This document shows positions 31,441 through 52,848 of a stretch of 64,000 nucleotides of DNA, piece after piece. The number at the start of each line of letters is the position of its first letter. Within the stretch, counting starts at the first letter, position 1. This DNA is from Hydra vulgaris (Eukaryota > Cnidaria > Hydrozoa > Anthoathecata > Hydridae): NCBI RefSeq assembly GCF_038396675.1, contig NC_088934.1, positions 49,652,001-49,716,000 of the forward strand. Reading direction: 5' to 3'. The notes below the pieces were generated by a model. The model had not been told where the DNA came from. It did not search any database and saw only the letters and a program-made list of their open reading frames with translations. A program made the translations under genes and the position numbers.

Positions 31441-33040
31441 ATGGAGCTAAGATGTTTCTGAACTTAAAAAAGTATTTAGTTTAGTTTGGTTTTTCCTGTT
31501 TCTTTAGCCGTTTCATATGAAACAGAAAACCGAACAACTTTTTTCTTTTATTCATTTTTTCAATATTTTATGATAATAAAAGTTATATAAAGTTTCTCTG
31601 CGCTAAATAACACTTCTAATTAAAATCATGTTAGATAATTTTTAATACTTTCCTAACTATTGTTAAACTTACTAATTAAAAAATTAGATAAAATAAAAAT
31701 CATGAACATATAATAACGACTGATCATAATAATATAATAACTATAACAACAAAGTTAGTTATAATAATAAATATAGTTAGCAACTATACATAGTAAAATA
31801 TAACTGAACAGTAAACCTCAAAAAGTTAATGTGTGTTTTATAAATTTACTTTTTAAGTTTTTAGTTTATTTTGTATTTTTAAGGTTCTCGATGAAAAGAC
31901 TTCTCTTAGTCTTCTGCGAGTTTCTTTAAAACTACATAGTGTTATTATAATATATTAATACGCATTTTCAACGACAACCACAAGCAAATCCCTAGTAGCC
32001 CTATCGTGCGACGGACTTGCACATATTTTTTAAATGCATGGGTTAATAGCCAGCACTTTGTATTATAAACCACGATATTTTTAATCTAATTATTTTAACT
32101 CACTGTCAAACGCGAATGCGTAAAACATCATTGTTACTTTCTTTAGATATTGTAAATATGTGTGGTGGACATTTTATAAACTGGAGACATGTAAATATTA
32201 TTTATTTTTTAAATATATAATAATGATTGCTGCAAAAAAAAAAAAAAAAAAAAAAATTGAAAATCCGCCAAACAAGCTAACTCTATTGGTACTCAAATAT
32301 GTTTTAAGCAAAAAAAGAATTTTGGAATTTTATATATAGATACTTCTATAAGAATTTATTTACAAAAATTAAATATTGAACATCGATATAATTTTAAGCA
32401 TATATTTTTTGTACGTATTTTTTAGCAATTTTACTTAATTTAGCAAATTTACTGTTGATCTTAAAATTTGCCGCCCATAGGAAATTGCCAACAACAACAA
32501 CAACAACAACAACAAGATATTTGTTTTTTTCAAAATTTACAATCATATAATTACAATAATAATAATAAAAATAATTAAAAAAGAATTAATAATAAGAGTA
32601 TCTATAGTACTATAAATAATAACATCATAATATCATTATTAAGAATAAAAATAAATAATTGATTGAGCAGAAACCTGATCAAAGGAGTGACACCAAATAA
32701 TTATATTTATAATATTAATTTTAAAAATAATAAAAATAACTTAATTCATTAATAGAGCAAAAGTAACAGCTAAAATAATAGTGTTTATAATAATAATAAT
32801 AATAATACTAATAATAAAATAGCTGTAATAAAGAGAATAAATAATAACGACAAAAACAATGAAGTTTCTTTAAAAATAGAAGAAAAAGTAAATTAAGAAA
32901 ACTAAAAGAAGTTAACAATGATAAAAAATTAGAATTAAATTTCCTTTAGAATTTGTGTAAATTTATTTTGTTTTCAATAAAGAAATAAAGATAAACTATT
33001 TTGAAGTTTTAATTTTTCAAACTCATTCACAAATCACACA
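31441..33040. other. AT-rich stretch with AAT/ATA simple repeats, no gene seen
   Basis: Includes a 23-base A run (about 32235-32258), a (CAA)n tract (about 32490-32515) and long AATAAT-rich low-complexity DNA (32540-32900). Confidence 0.6.
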
Positions 33041-35640
33041 AAACTTCGATTCCATTTATTGATGCACTGATTTGTAATTGGATACTTACCTCAAACTATA
33101 TACCATACCATATATACCATACCTCAAAGTTTTATAAGTTTTCTAGTTAAATGTGAATGTATAAATTGAGTTTTAGTGAAGAAGGTTGTAATATAGGAAG
33201 GTAAATTTTTATTAAAGGAGTCAAAAACAAAAAAAAAGATTAGCAAATTTAACTAGTGCTGACAAGGTAGGAATTTTAAGTTTTTTGAAGAATTTGACAA
33301 ATTTGACAACAGTAGATGAGATAAGATTGAAAAATTGCAAATTACAGAAGGTAGTTTTATAAATATAATGCAAACTATTGAAAGCGTGCCATAAGCTCAA
33401 TTAATTTTGTTACGGAGTGCATTTATATGAAAATTCAATGAGAGGTTCGAATTTATAAAAATACCAAGATGTTTAACAACGTGTGTTGGATATAAATGTC
33501 TATTATTAATTTTAACTTTAGTTATAAGATTGTTGTATAAAAGTTTTTGTTTTGGAGATGAAAAAAATATTAGTTTAGTTTTTTCCAATTTTCGAGAAAT
33601 TAAGTTTGCATTTAGCCAATGAGCTTGCGCTTTTAGATCTATTTTATATTCTTACACAAGGACTTGTGAGACATTAATATGCAAGATAATAGTATCATCA
33701 GCAAACAATTGGACTAATGAGAAGTGGACAAAGTTATTTAGATCATTAATATAAATCAAAAACAAAAAAAAGGCCAAGAACAAAACCCTGTGGAACACTA
33801 CAACTATGAGTTTGTTTTTTGATTTGTAACCATTAATGCTCAAAAACTGCTTCCAATTTGAGAGATTAGGTTGAAACCAATTACAAGCAATTTCTAGGAT
33901 TCCGTAATGCTCAAGTTTAGAAATTAAAATGATACGATTAGCGGTATCGAAATCTTTTTGTAAATCAATAAAAACCCCACCAACGAAATGATTAGTGCTC
34001 AGTGCCTTTTTTATTTTTTTGGTTATACTTATTCAAGCGTGGAAAACAGAGTGTTTTGATCAAAATCTAAACTGAAACTCATTTAAACAATTAAAGGAAC
34101 TCAAAAATGAGTATAATCTAGAATACATTTGTTTTTCAATTAGCTTGCTAATAAATAGAATTAAAATTGGTCTATAGTTATTACATGAGAGTTTTGAGCC
34201 ATTTTTATATACTGGAATGACACAAGATAATTTCAAAATTTCATGAAAAGTTCCATTTAAGAAGGAGATATTAAATGGCTTAGAGAGAATATGAGAAAAT
34301 TCAGAATAAAAATCAATAAGAATGTTTGTGGAGATGCTGTTAGGACCTATTGATTTTCTACGTTTCAATTTAGATATAAGTGATGAGATTTTTGAATGGT
34401 TTGTTAGAGATATCGGTAAACTATGAAGATTTGGATGCTTAAGATACTTTTAATAGGTGATGTAAAATGAGTAAATGAGTAAAATAAATAAAATGAGTCT
34501 TTGCAGATTAGAGCTGGTTCAGCTGAACCAACTTTAATCTGCAAAGACTTCAACAACTTTTTAACAAATGTTGCTCATAAACTTATTTCTAAAATTTACT
34601 CATTTTACATTACCTATTAAAAGTATTTTTGAATAATTTATAAAGTATTTTGAACAAAGTATAATTGAAACGTAGAAATTCAATAGGTCCTAACAGCATC
34701 AAATATGTTTCGTTAACTTGTAAGCAATTTAGAGGTACATTGTTGACATTTTTGACACTTATTAGACTTTTTATGCTTTTCCATATTTGAAGAAGATTTT
34801 TTGAAATATAGTTTTTACTTTCTACTTTATAGTTTTATTAGATTAATTCATGTATGTTTATAGCGTTTAAAGATAGTTTTTAGTTTAATTATATTTATTG
34901 GATCTTTATCCTTAACATTTTCCCTTGAATAAGATTTCGAATTTGAATTGATTTTATTGTTTCTTTAGTAATTCATCGCTTGAATTGACGCTTGTAGCTC
35001 TCAGTACTAATTTTTTTGAGTGGCACTCGGCAATCTAACAACAATGTTGTTTGAGAAAAAAATTGCTTCAAAACTGGAGTTAACATCGTTTCTATTGGTA
35101 ATGTCATTCCAGTCAACTTTTTATAATTCAGATTTAAATGATTCTTTATTATAATATTTAAATTTCCTGCGGTATAAATTATGACTGCGTAGTATAAATA
35201 ACTCGTTGAAATTAGGACAAATAAGGAACTGAGGTAGGTGATCAAAAAAAGAAGTTCTAACGTTTACTGTAATACTTTGGTTAGTGGTTTCATTTGAAAA
35301 GATATTGTCAACGGTTTTAGCAGAATGGTCAGTAACTCTTGTTGGTAGTGTTATAAATGGGCGAATAAGAACTAAGTAAGATTAAAAACTCAGAAGTTGC
35401 AAAGTCAGAGTTTGACTGTATCAGATCCATGTCAAAATTGCCAAGTAGAAAAACAGATTTATTTTCAGTAGATATTTTTTGGAGAAGGAAAGATATTTTA
35501 CTTTTGAAGTTGTTTACATCCATGCTGGGTGTCTATAAGTGCAACCAACAATAACATTTGATTTTTTGGGAAAAATTTTTTAAATAAAAGTAGATTCTAA
35601 ATAGCTTGGTGTGTATATGATCAAATTATCTCTTCTTTTA
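33040..35640 (-). pseudogene. LINE (CR1/jockey-like) endonuclease plus reverse transcriptase, decayed but long
   Basis: Reading down the minus strand: endonuclease end with MDVNNFKSKISFLLQKIS and KSVFLLGNFDMDLIQSNSDF (about 35400-35523; canonical 'LLGDFN.DLL'). A linker follows (34973-35245). Reverse transcriptase then reads KRRKSIGPNSISTNIL and IPVYKNGSKLSCNNYRPI (34060-34368), GVFIDLQKDFDTANRI (frame-broken, about 33960), VQLFADDTIILH (the catalytic F-ADD box, 33652-33843) and PTHVVKHLGIFINSNLSLNF (33397-33588). The tail to about 33050 matches the post-thumb region. An inverted duplication lies at 34325-34706. Stops and shifts make it inactive. Confidence 0.8.
34325..34706. repeat. Inverted duplication inside the LINE
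   Basis: GATGCTGTTAGGACCTATTG with TACGTTTCAAT (34332-34372) recurs inverted at 34666-34706, and CTTTTAATAGGTGATGTAAA recurs inverted at about 34602-34623. The centre is TCTTTGCAGATTAGAGCTGG / its complement around GTTCAGCTGAAC. Confidence 0.85.
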
Positions 35641-36830
35641 TAAATTTTCTTTTATAAATCAAACCACCGATAACCAGTACTAAAACCATAACACTACACC
35701 ACGGTTGCTTTTTTTCGAAACGTTAAAAACAAAATAAGTTCTGGTTAAATTTTATAAATCTCTGTTAAAACATAATATAAGTTTTTAAACTTTTAAAATT
35801 CAATGCTTTTCTTTAAAAAAAGATATCAAGTTTTAGGAGAAATAGAGAACGATAGATATTAATACACCCCTCCTTGTATGCATTTGTACACTTTTGGGTT
35901 AGCCCTTTTTCCCATATCTGTGTACGTACTTTATGGACTCTTTTAAAAGAGTTTTTAATGATAAATTTATAATTTTTTAAACTTAAGAGAGAATAGATAC
36001 GATGAATATTAACAGAATTAAATCCTTTAACAAGCATCAGAGAAATGTTGCAGCAGTTTCATCTCTAACGATTCCAGAAAAAAAGGTTAAATGCTGTTAA
36101 GTTAATCACAGAGAAGAATACCAATAATGTCTAAACTAAATGTACAATGTACAGTATTTCCATTTTAATGCGCAATTAGACATCTTGAAAAACAAAGTGC
36201 ATACAAAGAAACATTTAAGGAAATAACAAAGGACCGGACAGTTGCGTTTTGCAACTTAAAAGTTCAATAATGAGCTTAGCAAAACTTAATTTTTTAAAAT
36301 CAGAAGACAGCGACAACTTTGAAATAATAGAACAAAAATGTTCCGATCCAGGACGCGGTAACTTACAAGAGATTAATGTGGCATACGGTGAGCGTTACAA
36401 CAAAAAAGAAATATTCATTGGTCTGTTAAGGCTATTAACAAACACGCTAACAAAATTTTAATTTCGAAATTTTGCAAATGGTCCGCACTGATTTTCTAAA
36501 CTAACAATCAGCTGCAACCTCTCTATTTTCTAAAAATGTCTTTAACAAAGATAAGACAAATTATGTGCAACAAAACAAAATACTAAAAGTAAAAAATATT
36601 TGAACATCTTTCCATGAAGACTTTAAATGGGCTAAACTTAGATATGAACAAAGTACAAGGAAACAAAAAATTTTTTAAGTGACTGCAATTGCCAAAAATT
36701 AATGGCTCAAAAGCTAAACAATATTCAATATGAAGAAAAAAGAAGAGATCTGATATTTTGTTCAAGATTCTATAAAATCATCAAAGATTTGGTTCAAATT
36801 AAAGAACCAAAAAATCAGTGCTGCTCAAAG
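35641..36830. other. No confident gene
   Basis: One 70-codon open frame at 36249-36461 (+) has non-repetitive composition (KSEDSDNFEIIEQKC and onward) but no recognisable domain and no supporting splice structure. Confidence 0.35.
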
Positions 36831-36965
36831 CCGACGACAGGGGTTTCGAAGTGGAGAGGCACAATCGTAAATTTCCAAAAATAGTCATCAGTTTATAGAA
36901 ATTTCTAAAAAAAAAAAGAAAAACGGGTGAAGAAACACTAGCCCCCCTCAGTGTCGTCGGCTCTA
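36830..36965. mobile_element. MITE-like repeat with AGCCGACGAC ends
   Basis: AAAGCCGACGACAGGGG at 36828-36844 is matched by inverted CCCCTCAGTGTCGTCGGCT at 36945-36963; about 135 bp, non-coding. Confidence 0.65.
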
Positions 36966-37046
36966 GTGCAGTTTTGGTCAATGTCCGAAAAGAGATATGG
37001 TAATGTTATTACTTTTAAAAGTAAATCCTTAAAAGGATTGAGGTGT

Positions 37047-37074
37047 TGGGGAGGAGGGGGAAGGGGGAGGGGGA
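37047..37074 (+). other. G-quadruplex-capable G tract
   Basis: GGGGAGGAGGGGGAAGGGGG followed by AGGGGG has four or more G runs with 1-4-base loops, conspicuous in an AT-rich background. Confidence 0.75.
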
Positions 37075-38090
37075 GCATTGTTTCTTTCTTTTAAAACATA
37101 GAAAACAAAACAAATAAAAAAAATGCGACAAAGCTTTACGCTTTTGTGTTGTGTCATTATTTTTTACTTTAAATGATTTAATAAATTAATTAAATATATA
37201 AACTTTTTTTCTTAAAGTTTAAAGTAGTTTATAGTCTATCATGGTCAATAAAGAAAAAAGCTTTTTGTATCACTGACCATAAATTATGGCATAATAGACA
37301 ATATTAAAGTTTATGGACAGAAGTTTATAAAAAAAAATCTCTAACTGTGTTTCCGATTGTATTTGTATGGTTGTACTGATTACTTTTTGTTGTGTAAGTT
37401 ACTTCATCATATAGTTGTGTTAATTTATTTTCATTTAAAATAAATTAATACAAATAACTTACTACAAATTTATTTTAAGTTTTTAAAAAAATCTCATTAA
37501 AGAAGTGTATAAATTCTAAAATATCTTTAAATTAAAACTTTTTTAATTTAAAGATATTTTAATTTTGTTTTGTGTTTTATTAAAACCTTTTTTTTTTTCA
37601 AATTTAAAATATTTTATGTTATTTGATGTATAATGTATTGGTATTTAATTTCCTGTCAAAATTGTCAAAAGCTTGTGATTTCTTTAATTTAGTTGTCAGC
37701 TTTCTCAAGATCTTAATAAATCTTAATAAATGTTATTTTTATCAGTGAGTTTCTAATTTTGTAATTTTTAAGGTTATTTTAAACTAAAAGTTTCTCTTTT
37801 AAAATACAATGACAAGTAAAAACTAATAAACCAGAGACCCTAATAAGCTCAGAGCGAGTAAGAAACTTTTCCAAAAATTCATAATATCCCCTCCTTTGTA
37901 ATAAGTATCTAGAGTACTCCATTTGGGTTTGCATTTGAAAAATGCATCCAATTATAGCATCCTTGGAAAAAAAAATTCGTCGATCAGCCTTACAATTCTT
38001 TCTGTATCTAATATGCTAGCCAAAATGAAAATCTGTGTTGCATTATTTTTTGTTTCGAATTATAATTGATCTTCTTGACTTGACTCATGG
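37075..38090. other. No gene seen
   Basis: AT-rich, with an inverted TAAATTAAAACTTTTTTAAT-type hairpin at about 37525-37560. Confidence 0.4.
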
Positions 38091-38094
38091 GTTT

Positions 38095-38540
38095 TTATTT
38101 GTACCTCATTGGTAATGGCTGTGCAAAACTAAAAATTGAAGTGCAGAGGAAAAAAGCTTGGCAAATAAAAGTTTTTAGAGCATGCAGGGACAGAACAGTA
38201 AACAGATCTGACTTTGCTGAATGATGATACAAATGAGAATGAATTTTAGTTGATAGAACTAAAAATGATAGCTCTTTTGAGTAGTGACCTTTGAGTGATA
38301 ATACTGTAAAAAAAAGAAAGAGATCCAACTTTACGGCAATGTGAGAGAGGCTCAAGCTTGGCAGAAAAAACAGGTCTAACTTTGTTTGAATGCGTTTTTG
38401 GACCAAGTCTAAAAGAGAAAGAGCATTGTTAGAAGAACCAGCCCAAATAAAATAAATGTATTCCGTATGGGGACAAATAAGAGATATGTAAAGAATGAGA
38501 AAAGAATTAGACTAAGGTACTGGCGAGCACAATAAAAAGA
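38095..38540 (-). pseudogene. LINE reverse-transcriptase 3' tail
   Basis: The minus strand reads WAGSSNNALSLLDLVQKRIQ, then LSLSHIAVKLDLFLFFTVLS and LKGHYSKELSFLV. This follows the post-thumb pattern 'WGGSS...LD.IQ+...LSHRR.VASLSLFYRY' of CR1-like LINEs. The 75-bp segment at 38413-38487 is repeated at 38737-38812 with few changes. Confidence 0.6.
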
Positions 38541-39215
38541 AGCAACCTTAACAAATCTTAACTTTGCAATTGATTGTATCTTTAGTTTCCATGATGAGGA
38601 ATGTCAACAGTGTTGCAATAGTTCTTTCAATTAAATAACTGAGTTTTGTTGGAACCATTGTCACCAAATTGTTAAAAATTTTTTTAACTTAGCTTTTACA
38701 ATTATTTTTGGTATTTGAAGAAACTATCCATCTAAAAAGAGAAAGAGGATTGTTAGAAGAACCAGCCCAAATATAATAACTGTATTCCGTATGGGGACAA
38801 ATAAGAGATTTTTAAAGATATTATAATTTTATACTTTTATCCATCTAATTTTATATTTTTCAAGATTTACTAGACCTAAATTATTTAAATTTAGTAAAAT
38901 GTATTATTTTTATGGTGCAGCATTCTACTTATTTTATCTAGAGAGATTGTAAGCACATATGCACAATAATTGTGTTTTGTTTTTAATTTTTACTTGCTTT
39001 TTATTTATGTTATGAATAAATTTTTATTTGTTTTCATGATATGCATTCCACACAGTATTAGCCTCAAAAAAATTGAATAATTATTTTTTAAATTGTTTTT
39101 TATTGTTTTTATTTTATCTTGCCATGTTACTTTTATTTTTATATATCAATATGTAAAAAAGGAAGAAATGAAAAATGCCTAATAATTTGTGTTTTTTAAT
39201 TATTTATATTTAAGT
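38541..39215. other. FABP upstream region
   Basis: AT-rich; apart from the duplicated LINE piece at 38737-38812, nothing is recognised. A TTTATATTTAAG 3' splice-site-like run ends one base before the FABP start codon. Confidence 0.4.
39214..39215 (+). promoter_or_regulatory. Candidate 3' splice site before the FABP ATG (trans-splicing or 5'UTR intron)
   Basis: A T-rich run ends ...TTATATTTAAG at 39214, one base before ATG. Hydra adds spliced leaders to many mRNAs, so this could be a leader-acceptor; an ordinary 5'UTR intron is equally possible. Confidence 0.35.
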
Positions 39216-39638
39216 ATGGAAGATATGGTTGGCACCTGGAGATTGGAATCAAGAGATCCAACATTTAATGATTTTCTTGTGTGTCGGCAAACTAGGTATT
39301 TATTAAGAACAATAATGACCACTTTTTCTGCAGATTTTGAATATTCATTGTCTGAAGATAAATCATTACTGACAAAAAAAACAATTTCTTCTTTTAATAC
39401 AAACATGTATCCAATGTCAACTGCACATGATTTTGTACCTGAAAAAACTTTGTCTGGGAAGCCAGAAATAGGTCGTATATTCGAAACTAGCGGAAGAAAA
39501 GTAATTCAAGAAATGAGATATAAATCAGATGATTCCATAGCTGCGATAATGGAGCATCAGGTAATTGACGGAAAATTACATGTTAAGCTTAAATGTGAAA
39601 ATGTCGTTTGTAATGAAGTATACAGAAGAATAAAGTAA
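39216..39638 (+). CDS. Fatty-acid-binding-protein-like (intracellular lipocalin-type) protein, single exon
   Basis: 140 codons, close to the 130-140 usual for the family. It begins MEDMVGTWRLESRD, matching the FABP first strand and its invariant GxW (GTWRL). It carries TTFSADFEYSLSEDKSLL, a KTISSFNT strand, FVPEKTLSGKPEIG (equivalent to 'F.E.T.DG') and ends NVVCNEVYRRIK, where the family has the C-terminal R-x-Y fatty-acid carboxylate clamp; here only the Tyr is clearly kept. The protein would bind fatty acids or similar lipids in the cytosol. Animal FABP genes usually have four exons, so an intronless copy is notable and may be a retrocopy or reflect lineage intron loss; no frameshift is present. 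The ATG at 39216 is preferred over an upstream in-frame AT-rich extension, because an acceptor-like TTTAAG precedes it directly. Confidence 0.82.
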   Translation: MEDMVGTWRLESRDPTFNDFLVCRQTRYLLRTIMTTFSADFEYSLSEDKSLLTKKTISSFNTNMYPMSTAHDFVPEKTLSGKPEIGRIFETSGRKVIQEMRYKSDDSIAAIMEHQVIDGKLHVKLKCENVVCNEVYRRIK

Positions 39639-40369
39639 TTTAAATTAAAAAAAGATTAAAAGTTTTTATAAACGTTTTTTAGTATTCTCGTTTTTTATAT
39701 ACAGGTAAGCACCTGTAAAATAATATCTTAAGGTAATTATATTTTTAGGTAATTATGTTTTAAGGTAATTATATTTTAAGGTAATTATATTTTAAGGAAA
39801 AGGGCTATTCAAGATTCTTAGTTTAAAAAAAAAAGTGTGTTTCTGGCATGATATCTCTGAATTCAATAACCATTTTTCAAAATAAGATTTAATTCACGAG
39901 GTATTCTTAATTTAATAATTGTGTGCAAATTCAATAAAACAAAAAAAATTTCATGGAAAAGAGTTAGACCCGAAATTTGCTTAGCAATTCAATTTTATTT
40001 CTTGCCTCTTGAAAAATGATTATTTTTCTTCTAAAAATTCTAAAATTAATATTTTATTATTTGAAAACTTGTAAAATATTTGGTGCTGTTCCAAATTTTA
40101 ATAGTAAAAAGTATTCGTATATAATATGATATGATTATAATCTGCATATATATGTAAACAATATATGCAAACAATAATTAAAAAAAGATGCCAATTTGAC
40201 TGCAAAACGTCAATCAAGTCTATATGTTCACGTTCATGTCAATAAGTTTTTAAATTGAGAATTAAATTTTGACAAATAGTACATGGTAAAATTGCAAATG
40301 TAATATTTAAATGCTTTCTTTTTTAAATTCTCACCAAATGATTTTTAAAAAATTAGTGGTACAATAGGG
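39639..40369. other. 3' flank of FABP, no gene seen
   Basis: Contains tandem AAGGTAATTATATTTT units (about 39730-39800). No further coding. Confidence 0.5.
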
Positions 40370-40500
40370 CATTGACGGATTCAGGGATTCCTTGACCAAA
40401 ATCTGAAAGTCCTAAAATATCTCAGAAATTAAGGAATTTTTTTTTTTTTTTTTTTTTAGGAGTCGCAAATGTGGTACAAAATACAAAAATATTTCAACAT
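40370..40500. mobile_element. Short repeat family TGACGGATTCAGG, copy 2
   Basis: Shares TGACGGATTCAGG and inverted inner blocks with 18806-19005, including a long T run near 40440-40459. Confidence 0.6.
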
Positions 40501-40516
40501 CTTTAACAAAATTAAT

Positions 40517-49553
<9,037 letters not shown>

Positions 49554-49743
49554 AATCCTTTATTGGGAAATAAAGACTTCAACAAGGTGTGAGAGTTATC
49601 TCTTTAATTGTCAGAAATGCCACTGATTAAAACTAAGTAATAAGCCAAAAACAGCAACAAAGAATTTTAAAAAGATGGTAATATATGACTTTTTTGAAAG
49701 TTTAACAAATATTTAACAACGTACTTTTTACAAACATTTAATA

Positions 49744-49959
49744 TTAATCTATGATCGCTCGAGTTTTACCAAAATTTAGCCCTGATTGCGTTGCTCCTTG
49801 ATTTGAACCAGCTTGCAAACCAATTATTCCTTCACTAGCCCTAAGTTGTTGTTCTGTAAATTCGCGTTTATTTTCCGTTGCTTCAGTTGGTCCAAGACAG
49901 GGACCGTCGTAACCAATAGTTTGCGCTTTTCGACCTAGTGCTAAAATGCCGTTTATAAC
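49744..49959 (-). CDS. Transgelin-like exon 3 (calponin repeat, stop)
   Basis: 216 bp from VINGILALGRKAQTIGYDGP to ...GKTRAIID and TAA; acceptor TTTTTCAG. Confidence 0.95.
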   Translation of the reverse strand, partial: VINGILALGRKAQTIGYDGPCLGPTEATENKREFTEQQLRASEGIIGLQAGSNQGATQSGLNFGKTRAIID

Positions 49960-52807
49960 CTGAAAAAGTAATTATAGTTCTTATCAAGCAATTTATTGAA
50001 AAACTAAAAAAAAGGTTACTTTATAAAATTATCATTAACATTATAACTAATAGTAATTATACAACAACTTTTTAGATTCGTTGTTGTAATAAATAAACAA
50101 ATAGATACAAGGTTTCTGAATAAAAACATGGTTTTACTATAAGAATATTTTACACACGTAATTACCATATATTTGAAAATAAAAAAAGAACAAAATACAT
50201 GTTGCACAATTAAATAAGAAGTTATAAACAAATGTAGCATATTGCTATTACTAAAACCTCATATTTACAACTATGTAGTTATATTGTATGTTGTATCAGT
50301 GCAACGCCCTTTTTTCTCATCTGAGGGAAACAACAAACAATTGATCACTTTTGCTTCGACAATATGACTTGAGGAATCTCTTAGTCAAATATTTCAGGAG
50401 GATAAATAGTGCATTTGTTATCATAAATTTCCTGTACTGACACATATCATTTTTTTACGTTTCATCAATTCATAAAAACTATGGCAAATAATTTTTTATA
50501 AAGTCTTGTAACGATCGCAAAAGGTATTTTAAATAAAACTTGAAAGTGCAACAAACCTAAAATAGTTTTAAAGTTTAGTGCAATAATTTTTAAACATCGT
50601 TAATCAATCAAATTAAGATAAATTATTCTTTTTCGTATGATGGTTAACTTTTAGAAAACTCCCACGCAAAGAAACTTCTTTATTTTAACATTATCTCTGA
50701 TAATATTTTCATGATTACCTCAAGCGATGTATTCATTACCTCAAACGATATTAACAATTTTATCGCTATATCGACACTTTGCTTACTTTACATACTTTAA
50801 GTCAATAATTTATCGACTTATAATTTATAAGTCGATTGATTGAATCAATTTATAAATCGAATAATTATTAAGGCAAAGTTATAAAATAATTTTGTTAACT
50901 GATGCGTATTTTTCAATTTTGTTTTTATTATATCTTGAACTTGGACTATTATCTTCAGATGTGATTCTAATCTAATATTTATGTTATTGTTTTTAAAAAA
51001 TGTTCAAAAAAACCCCGCTTACCTGTGGAATATTTTGAGCTTCGTAAAGATCGACACTTTGAAAAAGATCTAATTTTTTGCAGCCCATTTTTTCGCAAGC
51101 TGTGAGAAAGTTATTAATATTTTCCATTTGTTTAAATACCATTTGAGTGTCGTTAATTTTCTTTACTGATCCTGGGACAATGACGTTGACAAGCTTGCAT
51201 AAAATTTGTCCGTCTTTTAGACTAGAAATGACATCTTTTTCACACCTGACCTAGAGTATAATAATTAAAATTTTAAATTTTCAGTTTTAAACAATATAAT
51301 TACATTTTTTTAATGATTACCTAACCGAAGTGCAAGGGTACAAAAAAAAATTTAAACATTGTTTTTATTACGAATAATAATGTTAAGACCCGACTTTGGG
51401 TCTTATAACATATCAATAAAAAAGAAGTTAATAACCAAGTAAAAATTAAATAATGTTTGTTTACAAATTTTTATAAACATTACAAAAAGTTAATGTTTAA
51501 ATTGCAGATCTCAAAGCTACGAACACGACCGTTGATATTTTTTCGTTAACAAAAAGTGTAAAGCAGCTAGGACCAGTCACAATATTTATTAAACAGCAGG
51601 ATATTAAGAAATTATTATCATAGCTTGCAAAGAGGACGGCATTCCACAAATGCCATAACAAAAAATGAATTTACTACAAAATCATTGTCTGAAAATAGCA
51701 TGATATTACTAAAAAATCCATCCTGTGTTATAAATATGATAAAAAAAGAATTTGAGTTAACAAAAAAATTAGTGAATTTTTTTTAACTAAAAAAAGAAAT
51801 ATCTAGCAAATTGCAATTTTTTATATCGTCAGACAAAGGCGCGTCTTTAAGAAATTTATTTAAATATAACATTATTTAAATATAACATTATTTAAATATA
51901 AATTTACACTTATCAACAAAGTTTTAGAACCTGGGAATGACTTCAATAGCCAAATCATTTCTTGCAGGTAAAATTGTGGATTTAGTAGAAAATAAACTGC
52001 CAGATTTCAATTTATCAATAAAAGGCACATCAAAGCAAATGTTACTAATAGAGCACATCCCTAATGATATGATATGATTAGGATGGCTAATTGGTATTGA
52101 ATATTAGTTTGGTTGTGCCCATGAATTTTATTTAAAAGTGTGTGATGTTTTTTTTACAAAAATTTAAACTCTTTAGAAGGAAAATATATTTATAGGTGGT
52201 TGAATGTTGCAAGATTCTGATGAAAATTTTAGTGATTGTGATTAGTATAATAATAAAATAAAATTTTGACGATAAAACATATTGACGAGTCGTATAGCTC
52301 AACAGGCTTCACATTTGCTAATGATATACAAAGTAGCGTAATTTTTTTTTTTTATTCAAAAGATTCAAAAAGTTGCTCGAGTATTACACAAAACACCTCC
52401 TAAGAATAAAATCTTACAAATGTACGTGTCTTAAAGAACCTAAGCTGAAGTTGAAGTAAAAACAAGAGAGAATTATCTTGTTGCAATGCCATAAAGATAT
52501 TTGAAAGTAAAAAATTTCTAGCGGAAGGTTGCATAAGTTGAGCATGTTAACATTGCATTGTTTTTTGCAGCCAAAATATTATAATATATATAATTTTTTT
52601 TGCAGATTATCAGAATTTAGTCTTTCCTCTTAAAAAATGTAAATGGATAGTTCATTAAAAAAAAAAATCTTTATACCAAAAATTGCGTTATTTTCAATAC
52701 ATCCGATCGTTTCATCTGAGGAATCCAGTTTCCTAAGATAAGCTTTTTTTAATGGAACTCAAAAAAACTCAAAATAACAAAAAAATATTCACACACACAC
52801 ACACACT

Positions 52808-52848
<41 letters not shown>

